From positions 124,001 to 188,000 of the forward strand of contig CAMVEB010000002.1 of the NCBI GenBank assembly GCA_947166385.1: a DNA stretch of 64,000 bases, read 5' to 3'. Shown one piece after another: positions 31,265-39,778 of the stretch. The notes beneath the pieces were generated by a model. The model did not search any database, was not told the origin of the DNA, and saw nothing but the letters and a program-made list of their open reading frames with translations. Made by a program: the position numbers and the translations under genes. Position 1 is the first letter of the stretch. The number at the start of each line of letters is the position of its first letter. The stretch comes from an uncultured Clostridia bacterium. GTDB lineage: Bacteria; Bacillota; Clostridia; Christensenellales; Aristaeellaceae.

Positions 31265-31292
31265 ACTGTGTATGACTGTTGTAAAATGACCG

Positions 31293-32795
31293 TTATGACA
31301 GGCGGTAGAGCTCGCTGAATTTCTTCTTCAGATAGCCGGTATAGACGGAGGGATCCAGAGGGCCTCCCATGGCACCGGCAAGAAGATCCTTCGGCTTTTT
31401 CAGACAGCCGTACTGATGAATCCTTTCCGTGAGCCAGGCGGTGACCGGCGCCAGATGACCGGCGGCAACGGTATCCCAGACGGGAACCGTTTTTTCCATT
31501 TCCCGGAGCATCTGGACACCGTAGGCGCTGCCGAGCGCATAGGAGGGGAAATAGCCAATGCCACCGAAGGACCAGTGGCTGTCCTGCAGGCAGCCGCGGC
31601 GGTCATCCGGGACCTCCACGCCGAGGACCTCCCGGTAGAGCCGGTTCCACTCGCCGGGGATGTCCCGGACCTTCAGGTCTCCGGCGATCATGGCCTTCTC
31701 CAGCTCATAGCGGATCATGACATGAAGAGAATAGGTCAGTTCGTCCGCTTCGGTGCGGATCAGGGAAGGCTCGGACAGGTTGACCGCGGAATAGAGATCC
31801 TCCTCGATGACTCCCTCCATCTGATCCGGGAAGACTTCCCGCATGATTTTCAGCAGGGGCGTGCAGAACGCGCGGCTGCGGCCGATCAGGTTTTCATAAA
31901 AACGGGACTGGCTCTCGTGGATGCCCATGGTGGAACCGCCGGCCAGACAGGTAAACTGAAGGTCATCGCGGATATCCAGCTCATAGAGGGCGTGGCCGCC
32001 TTCGTGAATGACGCTAAACATGCTGGAAAACGGATCCTCCTCATGATAATGGGTCGTGATGCGGACATCCCACTTGTTGCAGCTGTTGGTGAAGGGATGC
32101 TCTGTTTCCCCCAGGGTGCAGTTCAGCGAATCAATGCCTTCCAGGGCCATGACTTTTTCAGAAAAGAGCCGCTGCCGGGCAATGGGCCAGGGCCCTTTCA
32201 GGAAGGCGGGAACCGGTTTTTTCCGCGCGGCGATTTCCCGGATCAGGGGAGCCAGATCATCCCGCAGAGAACGGAAAAAGGGATCCAGGGTTTCCATGGA
32301 AGCATCTTTTTCAAACTGATCAAGAAGGACATCATATGCGGGCTTCTCCGGGGCTTTCAGGGAGGCGAAGTGACGGCGGAAGGCGATGATCTTCTCCAGG
32401 TAAGGCGCAAAAAGGTTCCAGTCGCTTTTTTCTTTCGCCTCATGCCAGACGGCACCGGACTCATTGGTCAGCTCCTCATAAGCGGTGTATTCCTCCATGG
32501 GCAGGACGTGCATATCGTCATAGGCTTCCTTCATGACTTCCGCCCGGCGGAAAACGATCTCTCCGGCCTCGTTCGGATGCTGCAGGACAGTTTCCAGAAC
32601 CTCACCGGTTTCCGGATTCACCAGCTGCCTGTAGAGAAGCTCTCCCAGATAGGCGAGCGCCATGCCGCGGCCTTTCCACGAATTCTTCGGGGCAGCGGTA
32701 TCCCCGTCCGTCGTCAGGACGGCCTGGGCATGGTTCAGAGCGTAGGCAGCCTTCTCTATTTCATCGAGTTTTGCGATCGCATCGGACAATGTCAT
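31293..32795 (-). CDS. M32 carboxypeptidase (thermostable carboxypeptidase Taq type)
   Basis: Cytosolic zinc metallocarboxypeptidase of 500 residues, the standard length for family M32. The zinc-binding HExxH is SVIHEGGHALYELDI, followed about 30 residues later by GIHESQSRFYENLIGRS, which supplies the third ligand Glu. DVRITTHYHEEDPFSSM and ADELTYSLHVMIRYELEK are family-specific blocks, and YFPSYALGSAYGVQM lies near the C-terminus. It releases C-terminal residues from peptides, which would suit a cell importing peptides, although no operon link to the transporter exists. Confidence 0.94.
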   Translation of the reverse strand: MTLSDAIAKLDEIEKAAYALNHAQAVLTTDGDTAAPKNSWKGRGMALAYLGELLYRQLVNPETGEVLETVLQHPNEAGEIVFRRAEVMKEAYDDMHVLPMEEYTAYEELTNESGAVWHEAKEKSDWNLFAPYLEKIIAFRRHFASLKAPEKPAYDVLLDQFEKDASMETLDPFFRSLRDDLAPLIREIAARKKPVPAFLKGPWPIARQRLFSEKVMALEGIDSLNCTLGETEHPFTNSCNKWDVRITTHYHEEDPFSSMFSVIHEGGHALYELDIRDDLQFTCLAGGSTMGIHESQSRFYENLIGRSRAFCTPLLKIMREVFPDQMEGVIEEDLYSAVNLSEPSLIRTEADELTYSLHVMIRYELEKAMIAGDLKVRDIPGEWNRLYREVLGVEVPDDRRGCLQDSHWSFGGIGYFPSYALGSAYGVQMLREMEKTVPVWDTVAAGHLAPVTAWLTERIHQYGCLKKPKDLLAGAMGGPLDPSVYTGYLKKKFSELYRLS

Positions 32796-32859
32796 CGGTA
32801 TTCACACTCCTTCTGCTGCCATTTTATCACAGAGAAGGTTATTTTCAAAGAAAAAGTGC

Positions 32860-32888
32860 TTTACAAAACGAAAAAGATATGGTATGAT
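32860..32888 (+). promoter_or_regulatory. Promoter of the tRNA-Ala gene
   Basis: TTTACA and TATGAT are 17 bases apart, ending 11 bases before the tRNA. Confidence 0.65.
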
Positions 32889-32899
32889 GTCCGCTGTTC

Positions 32900-32972
32900 G
32901 GGGCATTAGCGCAGTTGGTAGCGCACAACACTGGCAGTGTTGGGGTCAGGAGTTCGAATCTCCTATGCTCCA
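32900..32972 (+). tRNA. tRNA-Ala, anticodon GGC
   Basis: The cloverleaf is complete. The acceptor stem is GGGGCAT with ATGCTCC, including the G3-U70 pair that marks alanine tRNAs. The D stem is GCGC/GCGC, the anticodon stem is CAACA/TGTTG with loop CTGGCAG (anticodon GGC at 32933-32935), and the T stem is AGGAG/CTCCT with TTCGAAT. The discriminator is A. The 3' CCA is not encoded. It has its own promoter and terminator. Confidence 0.95.
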
Positions 32973-32977
32973 CAAGG

Positions 32978-33008
32978 AAAAGGACCATCCAGGCGGATGG
33001 TCCTTTTT
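32978..33008 (+). terminator. Terminator of the tRNA-Ala transcript
   Basis: GGACCATCC, a 4-base loop and GGATGGTCC are followed by TTTTT, with flanking AAAA pairing to TTTT. Confidence 0.85.
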
Positions 33009-33030
33009 CAAACCGGCGGGAGGAACGATT

Positions 33031-33900
33031 ATGATTGACGCTCACCTGCACCTGTGGGACAAGCAGCATGGCATGGTCAACGGCCTGCCCGTATACAGCC
33101 TGGGCGGAGGACGCAGCCAGTTCGGCGCGGAGGTGCGGCAGATGATGCCGGCCTATATGACGGACGGCGTGAACAGCGCGGAGCGGCTGCTGGCCAACAT
33201 GGACTTTGCCCAGGTGGCCGGCGCGGTGGTGACGCAGGAATACATCGACGGAAACCAGGACGCATACCTGCGGAAAGTCCGCACGGAAAACCCCGTGCGA
33301 TTCCGCGTGAGCGCGCTGTATGAAGAGAAACCGCTGGGGGATGTCTCCTGGGCGGATGGGATCAAAATCTGCGCGGGACGGCTGGCGGATCCCGACCTGA
33401 CACGGCTGGACGATGTGTTTGCCCTGGCGGCGGAGGAAGACAAATTTATCGGCCTGGATCTGGCCGAAGGCGATACGCAGACAGCCTCTCTGCGGGAAAT
33501 GATCCGGCAGTATCCGGGAGTACGCATCGCGATCGGACACTTTGGGATGGTGACGACCGGGGGATGGCAGGAGCAGATCCGCCTGGCACGGAATCCCAGG
33601 GTTTATGTGGAAAGCGGCGGGATTACCTGGCTGTTCAACAGCGAGTATTATCCCTATCCTTCCGCCGTGCGGGCCATCCTGGAAGCCCGCGACATCTGCG
33701 GAATGGAAAAACTGATGTGGGGATCGGACTATCCGCGCACGATGACTGCCATTACCTACCGGATGAGCTGGGACTTCGCAGACAAAAGCCCCTTGCTGAC
33801 CGCGGAGGAGAAGCAGCTGTTCTTCCACGCCAACGCGGAGGCGTTCTACCGCTTCCATGATCTGCCCGAGATGCCCTACATCCACCACATGGCGGAATAA
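33031..33900 (+). CDS. Amidohydrolase family 2 metal-dependent hydrolase
   Basis: TIM-barrel hydrolase of 289 residues of the amidohydrolase-2 (PF04909-like) group. The metal-binding HxH is at the N-terminus (MIDAHLHLWD), the strand-6 His is in IAIGHFGMVTTGGW, and the strand-8 Asp is in LMWGSDYPRTMTAITYRM. The C-terminus, FFHANAEAFYRF, is typical. The family includes lactonases, decarboxylases and sugar-lactone hydrolases; the substrate cannot be read here. GGGAGG lies upstream of the ATG at 33031. The open frame extending back through the tRNA is not coding. Confidence 0.85.
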   Translation: MIDAHLHLWDKQHGMVNGLPVYSLGGGRSQFGAEVRQMMPAYMTDGVNSAERLLANMDFAQVAGAVVTQEYIDGNQDAYLRKVRTENPVRFRVSALYEEKPLGDVSWADGIKICAGRLADPDLTRLDDVFALAAEEDKFIGLDLAEGDTQTASLREMIRQYPGVRIAIGHFGMVTTGGWQEQIRLARNPRVYVESGGITWLFNSEYYPYPSAVRAILEARDICGMEKLMWGSDYPRTMTAITYRMSWDFADKSPLLTAEEKQLFFHANAEAFYRFHDLPEMPYIHHMAE

Positions 33901-33919
33901 ACCGGCGGAAGAACGGCAA

Positions 33920-33948
33920 TTGCACAGCGGGACGGTTTTTGATACAAT
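33920..33948 (+). promoter_or_regulatory. Promoter of the glycogen synthase gene
   Basis: TTGCAC and TACAAT are 17 bases apart, 45 bases before the glgA start. A small inverted repeat (ATACA/TGTAT) lies directly downstream. Confidence 0.55.
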
Positions 33949-33993
33949 ACATTCAACAATTTGTATCCGGAGAGAAAAAGGACGGTGTATGAG

Positions 33994-35808
33994 ATGAAAA
34001 TCTGGTTTGCCTCCAGCGAATGCGCTCCCTTCAGCAAGTCAGGCGGACTGGCTGACGTGGCCTATTCCCTTCCCCCTGTGCTGCAGGCAGCGGGGGATGA
34101 GGTGGAGATCATTACACCGCTCTATCAGTGCGTATGGGATCGGTTCGGCGGGGAGCTGACCTTCCGGGGGTCGTATCCGGTGATGCTGCGGGATGTGCAG
34201 ATTGACGCCCGGGTTTTCCGGGGAGAGCGGGACGGCGTGACGGTGTGGTTCATCGGCGCAGACGACCTGTTCATGCGGGAACGGCTGTACGGATATGACG
34301 ACGATGCCTGGCGGTTTGCGTTCTTCAGCAAGGCGATTGTGTCCCTGCTCGGGCTGCTGAGCCCCTGCCCGGATATCCTGCACTGCAACGACTGGGAGAC
34401 AGCGGCGGCGGTGCTGTACCTGAAAGACCTGCAGCAGAAAGACCCTGCCTTCTCCGATATCCGCACGGTTTTTACGATTCACAACATTGCCTACCAGGGC
34501 CAATATGCCCGGGAGAAGATGTACTCCGTATTCGGCCTGGATGAGCGGTGGTACAACCCGGCCCTGATGTTCAACGCCGAAGGGCGGGATGACATCAACA
34601 TCATGAAAGGCGCGATGATGACGGCGGACGCGGTGACCACCGTATCGCCGACCTATGCGCGGGAACTGCACCATCCTCAGTTCGGGGAAGGCCTGCACGG
34701 CGTGATTGACTATGTGGACGGAAGGCTGTACGGGATCCTGAACGGCATTGACGAAAAGACCTACGATCCGCGGACGGATACGCGGCTGCCGGCTTTCTTC
34801 AGCCCGGAGGACCTGAGCGGCAAGGCGGCGTGCAAAGCGGAGCTGCAGCGGCGGTTCGGCCTGACACCGGAAGCGGAATGGCCGCTGGTGGCGGTGGTGG
34901 CGCGGCTGGTGGAGCAGAAGGGTTTCGACCTGATCCGGGAAGCACTGCCCGGGCTGATGGACCTCGGCGTGCAGCTGGTTGTTTTCGGCCAGGGGGACGA
35001 AACCTATGCCGGCTACTTCCGCTGGGCGGCGGAACACTGGAAAGGACAGATGGGTTTTTCGGACCGGTTCACGGAAGAGGCGGCTGCACTGGTGTTTGCC
35101 GGGGCTGATTTTTACCTGATGCCAAGCCGGTTTGAACCATGCGGACTGAGCCAGATGATGGCCATGCGCTACGGGACGGTGCCGATTGTGCGGGAGACCG
35201 GCGGGCTGCGGGATTCCGTACGCCCCTACAGCTCGTTTGACGGCATCGGAGAGGGGTTTGCCTTCTCGGAATACGCGGCGAAGGACCTGTACTTGGCTGT
35301 GCTGCAGGCGGTGAAGGTATACCTCAGCGATCCGGAAACCTTCCGCACGCTGGTGCTGCGCTGCATGAACAAGGACTTCTCCTGGGAACGCAGCGCGGAA
35401 CAGTACCGGCGGATGTATAAGGAAGCCCACATGGCCGGCCACAGCGCGGCGGGCATCTCCTTCCAGGAGGCGTTTGAGAACATCCGGGAGGCATACGGCC
35501 GGGTGGATGCCTGGAACCGGGAACACCATCCGGACTGGCTGAAACCGGAGTTCCGCCGGATTATGGAGATCGAGCTGGTCGGCGAGGGGGCCGGGACCCT
35601 GTATATCGCCATTGAGAACGGATCCTACCGGGTGGAGCCCTGGTCCTACTTCGACGCGGACTGCCACATCCGGGTCAGCTACCGCCACCTGATGCGCATG
35701 ATGAACGGGGAGACAACGGCACCGCGGCTGTTTATGAAGGGACGGCTGAAAATCACAGGCAACCTGGCAAAAGGCTTTGAGATCAAACGCCTGCTGACCC
35801 CATGCTGA
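33994..35808 (+). CDS. glgA: Glycogen synthase (GT5) with C-terminal SCP2-like domain
   Basis: ADP-glucose-dependent glycogen synthase of 604 residues, well over the usual 470-490. The N-terminus carries the ADP-glucose Lys in FSKSGGLADVAYSLP (K15). The C-terminal GT-B half has VARLVEQKGFDLI and PSRFEPCGLSQMMAMRYGTVPIVRETGGLRDSV, with the catalytic Glu region. After the GT5 fold ends near residue 480, the last 120 residues form an extra domain: ELVGEGAGTLYIAIENGSYR, ADCHIRVSYRHLMRMMNGE, LFMKGRLKITGNLAKGFEI. That pattern is typical of SCP2 sterol-carrier-like domains, which bind hydrophobic ligands. The role of the fusion is unknown. No other glycogen gene is in the window. Confidence 0.9.
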   Translation: MKIWFASSECAPFSKSGGLADVAYSLPPVLQAAGDEVEIITPLYQCVWDRFGGELTFRGSYPVMLRDVQIDARVFRGERDGVTVWFIGADDLFMRERLYGYDDDAWRFAFFSKAIVSLLGLLSPCPDILHCNDWETAAAVLYLKDLQQKDPAFSDIRTVFTIHNIAYQGQYAREKMYSVFGLDERWYNPALMFNAEGRDDINIMKGAMMTADAVTTVSPTYARELHHPQFGEGLHGVIDYVDGRLYGILNGIDEKTYDPRTDTRLPAFFSPEDLSGKAACKAELQRRFGLTPEAEWPLVAVVARLVEQKGFDLIREALPGLMDLGVQLVVFGQGDETYAGYFRWAAEHWKGQMGFSDRFTEEAAALVFAGADFYLMPSRFEPCGLSQMMAMRYGTVPIVRETGGLRDSVRPYSSFDGIGEGFAFSEYAAKDLYLAVLQAVKVYLSDPETFRTLVLRCMNKDFSWERSAEQYRRMYKEAHMAGHSAAGISFQEAFENIREAYGRVDAWNREHHPDWLKPEFRRIMEIELVGEGAGTLYIAIENGSYRVEPWSYFDADCHIRVSYRHLMRMMNGETTAPRLFMKGRLKITGNLAKGFEIKRLLTPC

Positions 35809-35849
35809 GTAACGGGCCGGAAACGCACGGAACGGAAGGAGACAGAGCA

Positions 35850-36710
35850 ATGCGCATATCTGACCTGCTGAAGCGGGAAGGGATTACGTTTTCCCTTGAG
35901 GTTTTTCCGCCGAAGACCTCCGACAAGTATTCCGAGACAGCGGAAGCCGCCAGGGAAATCGCCCGGCTTGGGCCGGACTTCATGAGCGTGACCTACGGGG
36001 CCGGCGGCGGCACCGGGGAATACACCACAGGCATTGCCGCCGGGATCCAGCAGGAGTTCGGCGTGCCGACGCTGGCGCATCTGACCTGCGTATCCTCGGA
36101 CCGGGCGCATGTGATGCGGATGCTGGAACTGTACCGGAAAAACGGCATCGAGAATATCCTTGCATTGCGGGGAGACCTGCCGAAGGACGGACAGCTCTCG
36201 AAAGACTACCGCTACGCTGTAGAACTGATCCGGGATATCCGGGAGAACGGGGATTTCTGCGTCGGCGGCGCCTGCTATCCGGAAGGGCATATCGAAAGCG
36301 CGCACAAGAAGGAAGACCTGCAGCATCTTCGGGAAAAGACGGAAGCCGGGCTGGACTTCCTGACAACACAGATGTTCTTCAACAACGATATCTTCTATAA
36401 CTTCCTGTACCGGGCGAGGGAGGCCGGAATTACCGTGCCGGTGATTGCCGGGATCATGCCGATCACGAACGCAAAACAGCTGAAGCGGAGCGTGGCGCTG
36501 TCCGGGACTGACGTGCCCCAGCGGTTCCGCGCGATTGTGGACTGCTTCGGGGATAACGCGGCGGCGATGAAGCAGGCCGGCATCATCTATGCCACGGAAC
36601 AGATCATTGACCTGATTGCCAACGGGATCCGCCATATCCATGTTTACACGATGAACAAGCCGGAAGTCGCGGGAGGAATTATGCGGAACCTGTCGGAGAT
36701 TCTGCGCTGA
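35850..36710 (+). CDS. metF: 5,10-methylenetetrahydrofolate reductase
   Basis: Flavoprotein of 286 residues that reduces methylene-THF to methyl-THF, the methyl donor for methionine synthase. Family blocks are ITFSLEVFPPKTSDKYSET at the N-terminus, FMSVTYGAGGGTGEYTTGIA, PTLAHLTCVSSDR, ILALRGDLPKDGQ, and FLTTQMFFNNDIFYNFL with GIMPITNAKQLKR. AAGGAG is upstream of the ATG at 35850. The stop overlaps the next start, and metH follows, so the three genes form a one-carbon/methionine operon. Confidence 0.95.
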   Translation: MRISDLLKREGITFSLEVFPPKTSDKYSETAEAAREIARLGPDFMSVTYGAGGGTGEYTTGIAAGIQQEFGVPTLAHLTCVSSDRAHVMRMLELYRKNGIENILALRGDLPKDGQLSKDYRYAVELIRDIRENGDFCVGGACYPEGHIESAHKKEDLQHLREKTEAGLDFLTTQMFFNNDIFYNFLYRAREAGITVPVIAGIMPITNAKQLKRSVALSGTDVPQRFRAIVDCFGDNAAAMKQAGIIYATEQIIDLIANGIRHIHVYTMNKPEVAGGIMRNLSEILR

Positions 36711-37378
36711 TGGAAGAACGGATCAGGAGCCTTGCGGAAGAGGCGTTGCGCTACCTGGGCGCGGCAAGGGCAGACAGGGAAACGCACCGCATGGCGGAAG
36801 AAACGGCTGAACTGCTCACAAAGAAACTGCGCCCGCAATATACATGGCGCGCTTTCCGCCTGCAACGGGAAGCCGGCGGCTTCCTGATGCTGGAGGCCGG
36901 GATTGTTCTGGGCGGGACGCTTGCAGAACGGATGCTTGCGGACTGTGAAACAGCGGTATTGCTGACATGCACGCTGGGGGCTGCGTTTGACCGGATGCTG
37001 CAGGAATGGCAGGCACGGGATATGGCGCGGGCCGCGGTGCTGGACGCCTGCGGGAGTGCCTTCACGGAGACGGGATGCGATGAAGCCGGGCAGGAAATTG
37101 CTTCGCGCTTTGCCGGGCAGTTTCTGACGGACCGATTCAGTCCGGGGTACGGCGACCTACCGCTGACGCTGCAGGGAGAAATCCTGCGCGCACTGGACGC
37201 GACCCGCCGGCTCGGAGTGACGGCGAACGAAAGCTGCCTGCTGATTCCATGCAAATCGGTCACAGCCGTGATCGGGCTGTCTGACCGGATGCAGCCGGCG
37301 CGAATCCGGGGATGCGGGCTGTGCGGGATGAAAGAGAACTGCAAATACCGGAAAAAGGGGGAGACCTGCGGTGTTTAA
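36710..37378 (+). CDS. Methionine synthase B12-reactivation protein (stand-alone)
   Basis: Protein of 222 residues corresponding to the SAM-binding activation domain that is normally the C-terminus of MetH. AVLLTCTLGAAFDRMLQEW, the DACGSAFTETGCDEAGQEI region, FSPGYGDLPLTLQGEILRAL (containing the RxSxGYxD-like SPGYGD loop) and GCGLCGMKENCKYRKKG are consistent with the family, including a Cys-rich tail. It would re-methylate the oxidised cobalamin using SAM and an electron donor. It lies between metF and a MetH that lacks this domain, with stop/start overlaps on both sides, which strongly supports the assignment. Confidence 0.85.
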   Translation: MEERIRSLAEEALRYLGAARADRETHRMAEETAELLTKKLRPQYTWRAFRLQREAGGFLMLEAGIVLGGTLAERMLADCETAVLLTCTLGAAFDRMLQEWQARDMARAAVLDACGSAFTETGCDEAGQEIASRFAGQFLTDRFSPGYGDLPLTLQGEILRALDATRRLGVTANESCLLIPCKSVTAVIGLSDRMQPARIRGCGLCGMKENCKYRKKGETCGV

Positions 37379-39719
37379 ACTTCCGACGCTGCTGGACGGG
37401 GCTATGGGAACCATGCTGCAGAAAAGCGGCATGGCACCGGGAACCATTCCGGAGACACTGAACCTGACAGATCCGGAGAAAGTCGCCGCGGTGCATCGCG
37501 CATATATCCGCGCCGGAAGCCATGCGGTCTATGCCAACACCTTCGGGGCGAACGCCCTGAAGCTGAAACAGACCGGGTACACTCCCGCGGAAGTGATCGC
37601 CGCGGGAATCCGGATCGCCAGGGAATGCGCCGCGGAAACGGGAGCAATGGTCGGACTGGATGTCGGCCCCCTGGGCGTGATGCTGGAGCCGCTCGGTTCC
37701 CTGCCTTTTGAAGACGCGGTGCGTCTGTACGCTGAAATCATGCGGGCCGGCGCGGAGAACGGCGCCGACCTGATTGCGATTGAGACGATGAGCGACCTGG
37801 CGGAAACCAGGGCGGCCCTGATCGCGGCGCGGGAAGAGACAGATTTGCCTGTGTTTGTGACGATGAGCTTTGACACGACGGGGAGAACCTTTACCGGCTG
37901 CACGCCGGCCTCCATGGCCAGGACGATGGAAGGCCTCGGGGCGACCGCAGTCGGCGTGAACTGCTCGCTGGGGCCGAAGGAAATGATCCCGATCGTCCGG
38001 GAGATCGCGGAGAACACCCGCCTGCCGGTGATTGCCAAACCAAACGCGGGACTGCCGGATCCCGTGACGGGAGAATACGGCGTGGACGCGGAGGGATTTG
38101 CGGCGGCCATGCAGGAACTGGCCGCGGCGGGGGCCGAGATTCTCGGCGGATGCTGCGGTACGGATCCGGACTATATCAGGGCGCTGGGAAACGGAATGAC
38201 CCAGTGGGCCGGAACCGCGGGGCAGCGGCGCGGCAGCGTTCGAACCGGCGCGGTCTGCACCGGCCCGGTGTGCCTGGAAACAGACCGGGTGCGGGTGATC
38301 GGCGAGAGAATCAACCCGACTGGGAAAAAACGGCTGCAGCAGGCGCTGCTGGAGGAAGATCTGGACTACCTGGTGAACCTGGCGATCCAGCAGCAGGACG
38401 CGGGAGCCGACCTGCTGGATCTCAACGTCGGGTATCCGGGCGTGGATGAGGTTCAGATGCTGCCCCGGGCGGTGAAGGCAATCCAGGCAGCGGTGGACCT
38501 GCCGCTGCAGCTGGACACGACCAACCCGGCAGCGCTGGAAGCGGCGCTGCGCGTATACAACGGGAAGGCTGCTGTGAACTCGGTCAACGGGAAAGAGGAA
38601 AGCCTGGCGACGGTGCTGCCGCTGGTCAAAAAATACGGCGCGGCCGTGGTGGGCCTGACGCTTGACGAGAGCGGGATTCCGGACACCGCGGAGAAACGGG
38701 TCAAGATTGCGGAAAAGATCCTGAAGCGGGCAGAAGCCATCGGTATTCCACGGGAGGACGTGTGGATCGACTGCCTGGTGCTGACGGTTTCCGCACAGCA
38801 GGAGCAGGCCGCGGAAACGCTGCGGGCGGTACGCCTGGTGACAGAAGAACTGGGGCTGAAGACGGTTCTGGGCGTCAGCAATATCTCCTTCGGACTGCCG
38901 AACCGGCTGCTGATTACGCAGACATTCCTGGCGGCGGCGCTGGAAGCCGGACTGACGATGCCCATCGTGAACCCGAACCTGCCGGAAGTCATGAATGTCA
39001 TCGCGGCACGCAGAGTGCTGGACGGAACGGATGAAGGATGCCGGGCGTATGTGGAGCGGTATGCGGGAACCGAGGAGAAAAAGACGACTCCCGGTGCGGA
39101 AATGTCGCTGCAGGACGCTATCCGGAAGGGACTGCGGAAGGAAGCGGGCAGGCTGACCGCCGGGGCGATTGAAACCCGGGGAGAAATGGAGATCGTTGAG
39201 CAGGAACTGATTCCTGCACTGGAGAAGACCGGCGAGGAATACGAACAGGGAAAGGTGTTCCTGCCCCAGCTGCTGTCCGCCGCGCAGGCGGCCCAGGCAG
39301 CCTTTGAAGAGATTCGGGGATCCCTGGTGAAAAAAGGGGAAAAGGGGACGGAGCGGGGCACGGTCATCATGGCGACGGTCCAGGGGGACATCCACGATAT
39401 CGGCAAAAACATTGTGATTACCGTGCTGGAGAACTATGGGTACCGGGTAACAGACCTGGGAAAAGATGTGCCGCCGGAGACAATCGTCCGGGAAGCGGAG
39501 GAAAAGAGCGTGCGGCTGGTTGGCCTGAGCGCGCTGATGACCACAACGCTGCCGGCGATGGCAGAAACGGTGCGGCAGCTGAAGGCGCTGAAAACGCCGC
39601 CCCTTGTCATGGTAGGCGGCGCAGTGGTGACGGCGGACTATGCCAGGAGCATCGGCGCGGATTTCTACGCGAAGGACGTTCGCGACGCGGTCAAGATCAC
39701 AAACAGTGTGTTTTCATAA
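37371..39719 (+). CDS. metH: Cobalamin-dependent methionine synthase lacking the activation domain
   Basis: Transfers a methyl group from methyl-THF to homocysteine through cobalamin. It has 782 residues, against about 1200 for E. coli MetH. Domains in order: homocysteine methyltransferase (LLDGAMGTMLQKSG to the zinc motif GAEILGGCCGTDPDYI near residue 255), pterin-binding barrel (RVRVIGERINPTGKKRLQQA and DLLDLNVGYPGVDEVQML), B12 cap, and B12-binding domain with VQGDIHDIGKNIV (the DxHxxG His that ligates cobalt). The activation domain is missing but is encoded by the gene just upstream. The GTG start at 37371 overlaps that gene. Confidence 0.95.
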   Translation: MFKLPTLLDGAMGTMLQKSGMAPGTIPETLNLTDPEKVAAVHRAYIRAGSHAVYANTFGANALKLKQTGYTPAEVIAAGIRIARECAAETGAMVGLDVGPLGVMLEPLGSLPFEDAVRLYAEIMRAGAENGADLIAIETMSDLAETRAALIAAREETDLPVFVTMSFDTTGRTFTGCTPASMARTMEGLGATAVGVNCSLGPKEMIPIVREIAENTRLPVIAKPNAGLPDPVTGEYGVDAEGFAAAMQELAAAGAEILGGCCGTDPDYIRALGNGMTQWAGTAGQRRGSVRTGAVCTGPVCLETDRVRVIGERINPTGKKRLQQALLEEDLDYLVNLAIQQQDAGADLLDLNVGYPGVDEVQMLPRAVKAIQAAVDLPLQLDTTNPAALEAALRVYNGKAAVNSVNGKEESLATVLPLVKKYGAAVVGLTLDESGIPDTAEKRVKIAEKILKRAEAIGIPREDVWIDCLVLTVSAQQEQAAETLRAVRLVTEELGLKTVLGVSNISFGLPNRLLITQTFLAAALEAGLTMPIVNPNLPEVMNVIAARRVLDGTDEGCRAYVERYAGTEEKKTTPGAEMSLQDAIRKGLRKEAGRLTAGAIETRGEMEIVEQELIPALEKTGEEYEQGKVFLPQLLSAAQAAQAAFEEIRGSLVKKGEKGTERGTVIMATVQGDIHDIGKNIVITVLENYGYRVTDLGKDVPPETIVREAEEKSVRLVGLSALMTTTLPAMAETVRQLKALKTPPLVMVGGAVVTADYARSIGADFYAKDVRDAVKITNSVFS

Positions 39720-39732
39720 ACCCGGACAACAG

Positions 39733-39766
39733 GAAAACCGGATGCGCAGCCGCGCATCCGGTTTTC
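39733..39766. terminator. Bidirectional terminator between metH and the symporter gene
   Basis: A 15 bp perfect stem (GAAAACCGGATGCGC with its complement) with loop AGCC has T-runs on both strands and serves both convergent genes. Confidence 0.9.
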
Positions 39767-39778
39767 TCCGCGATTTGA

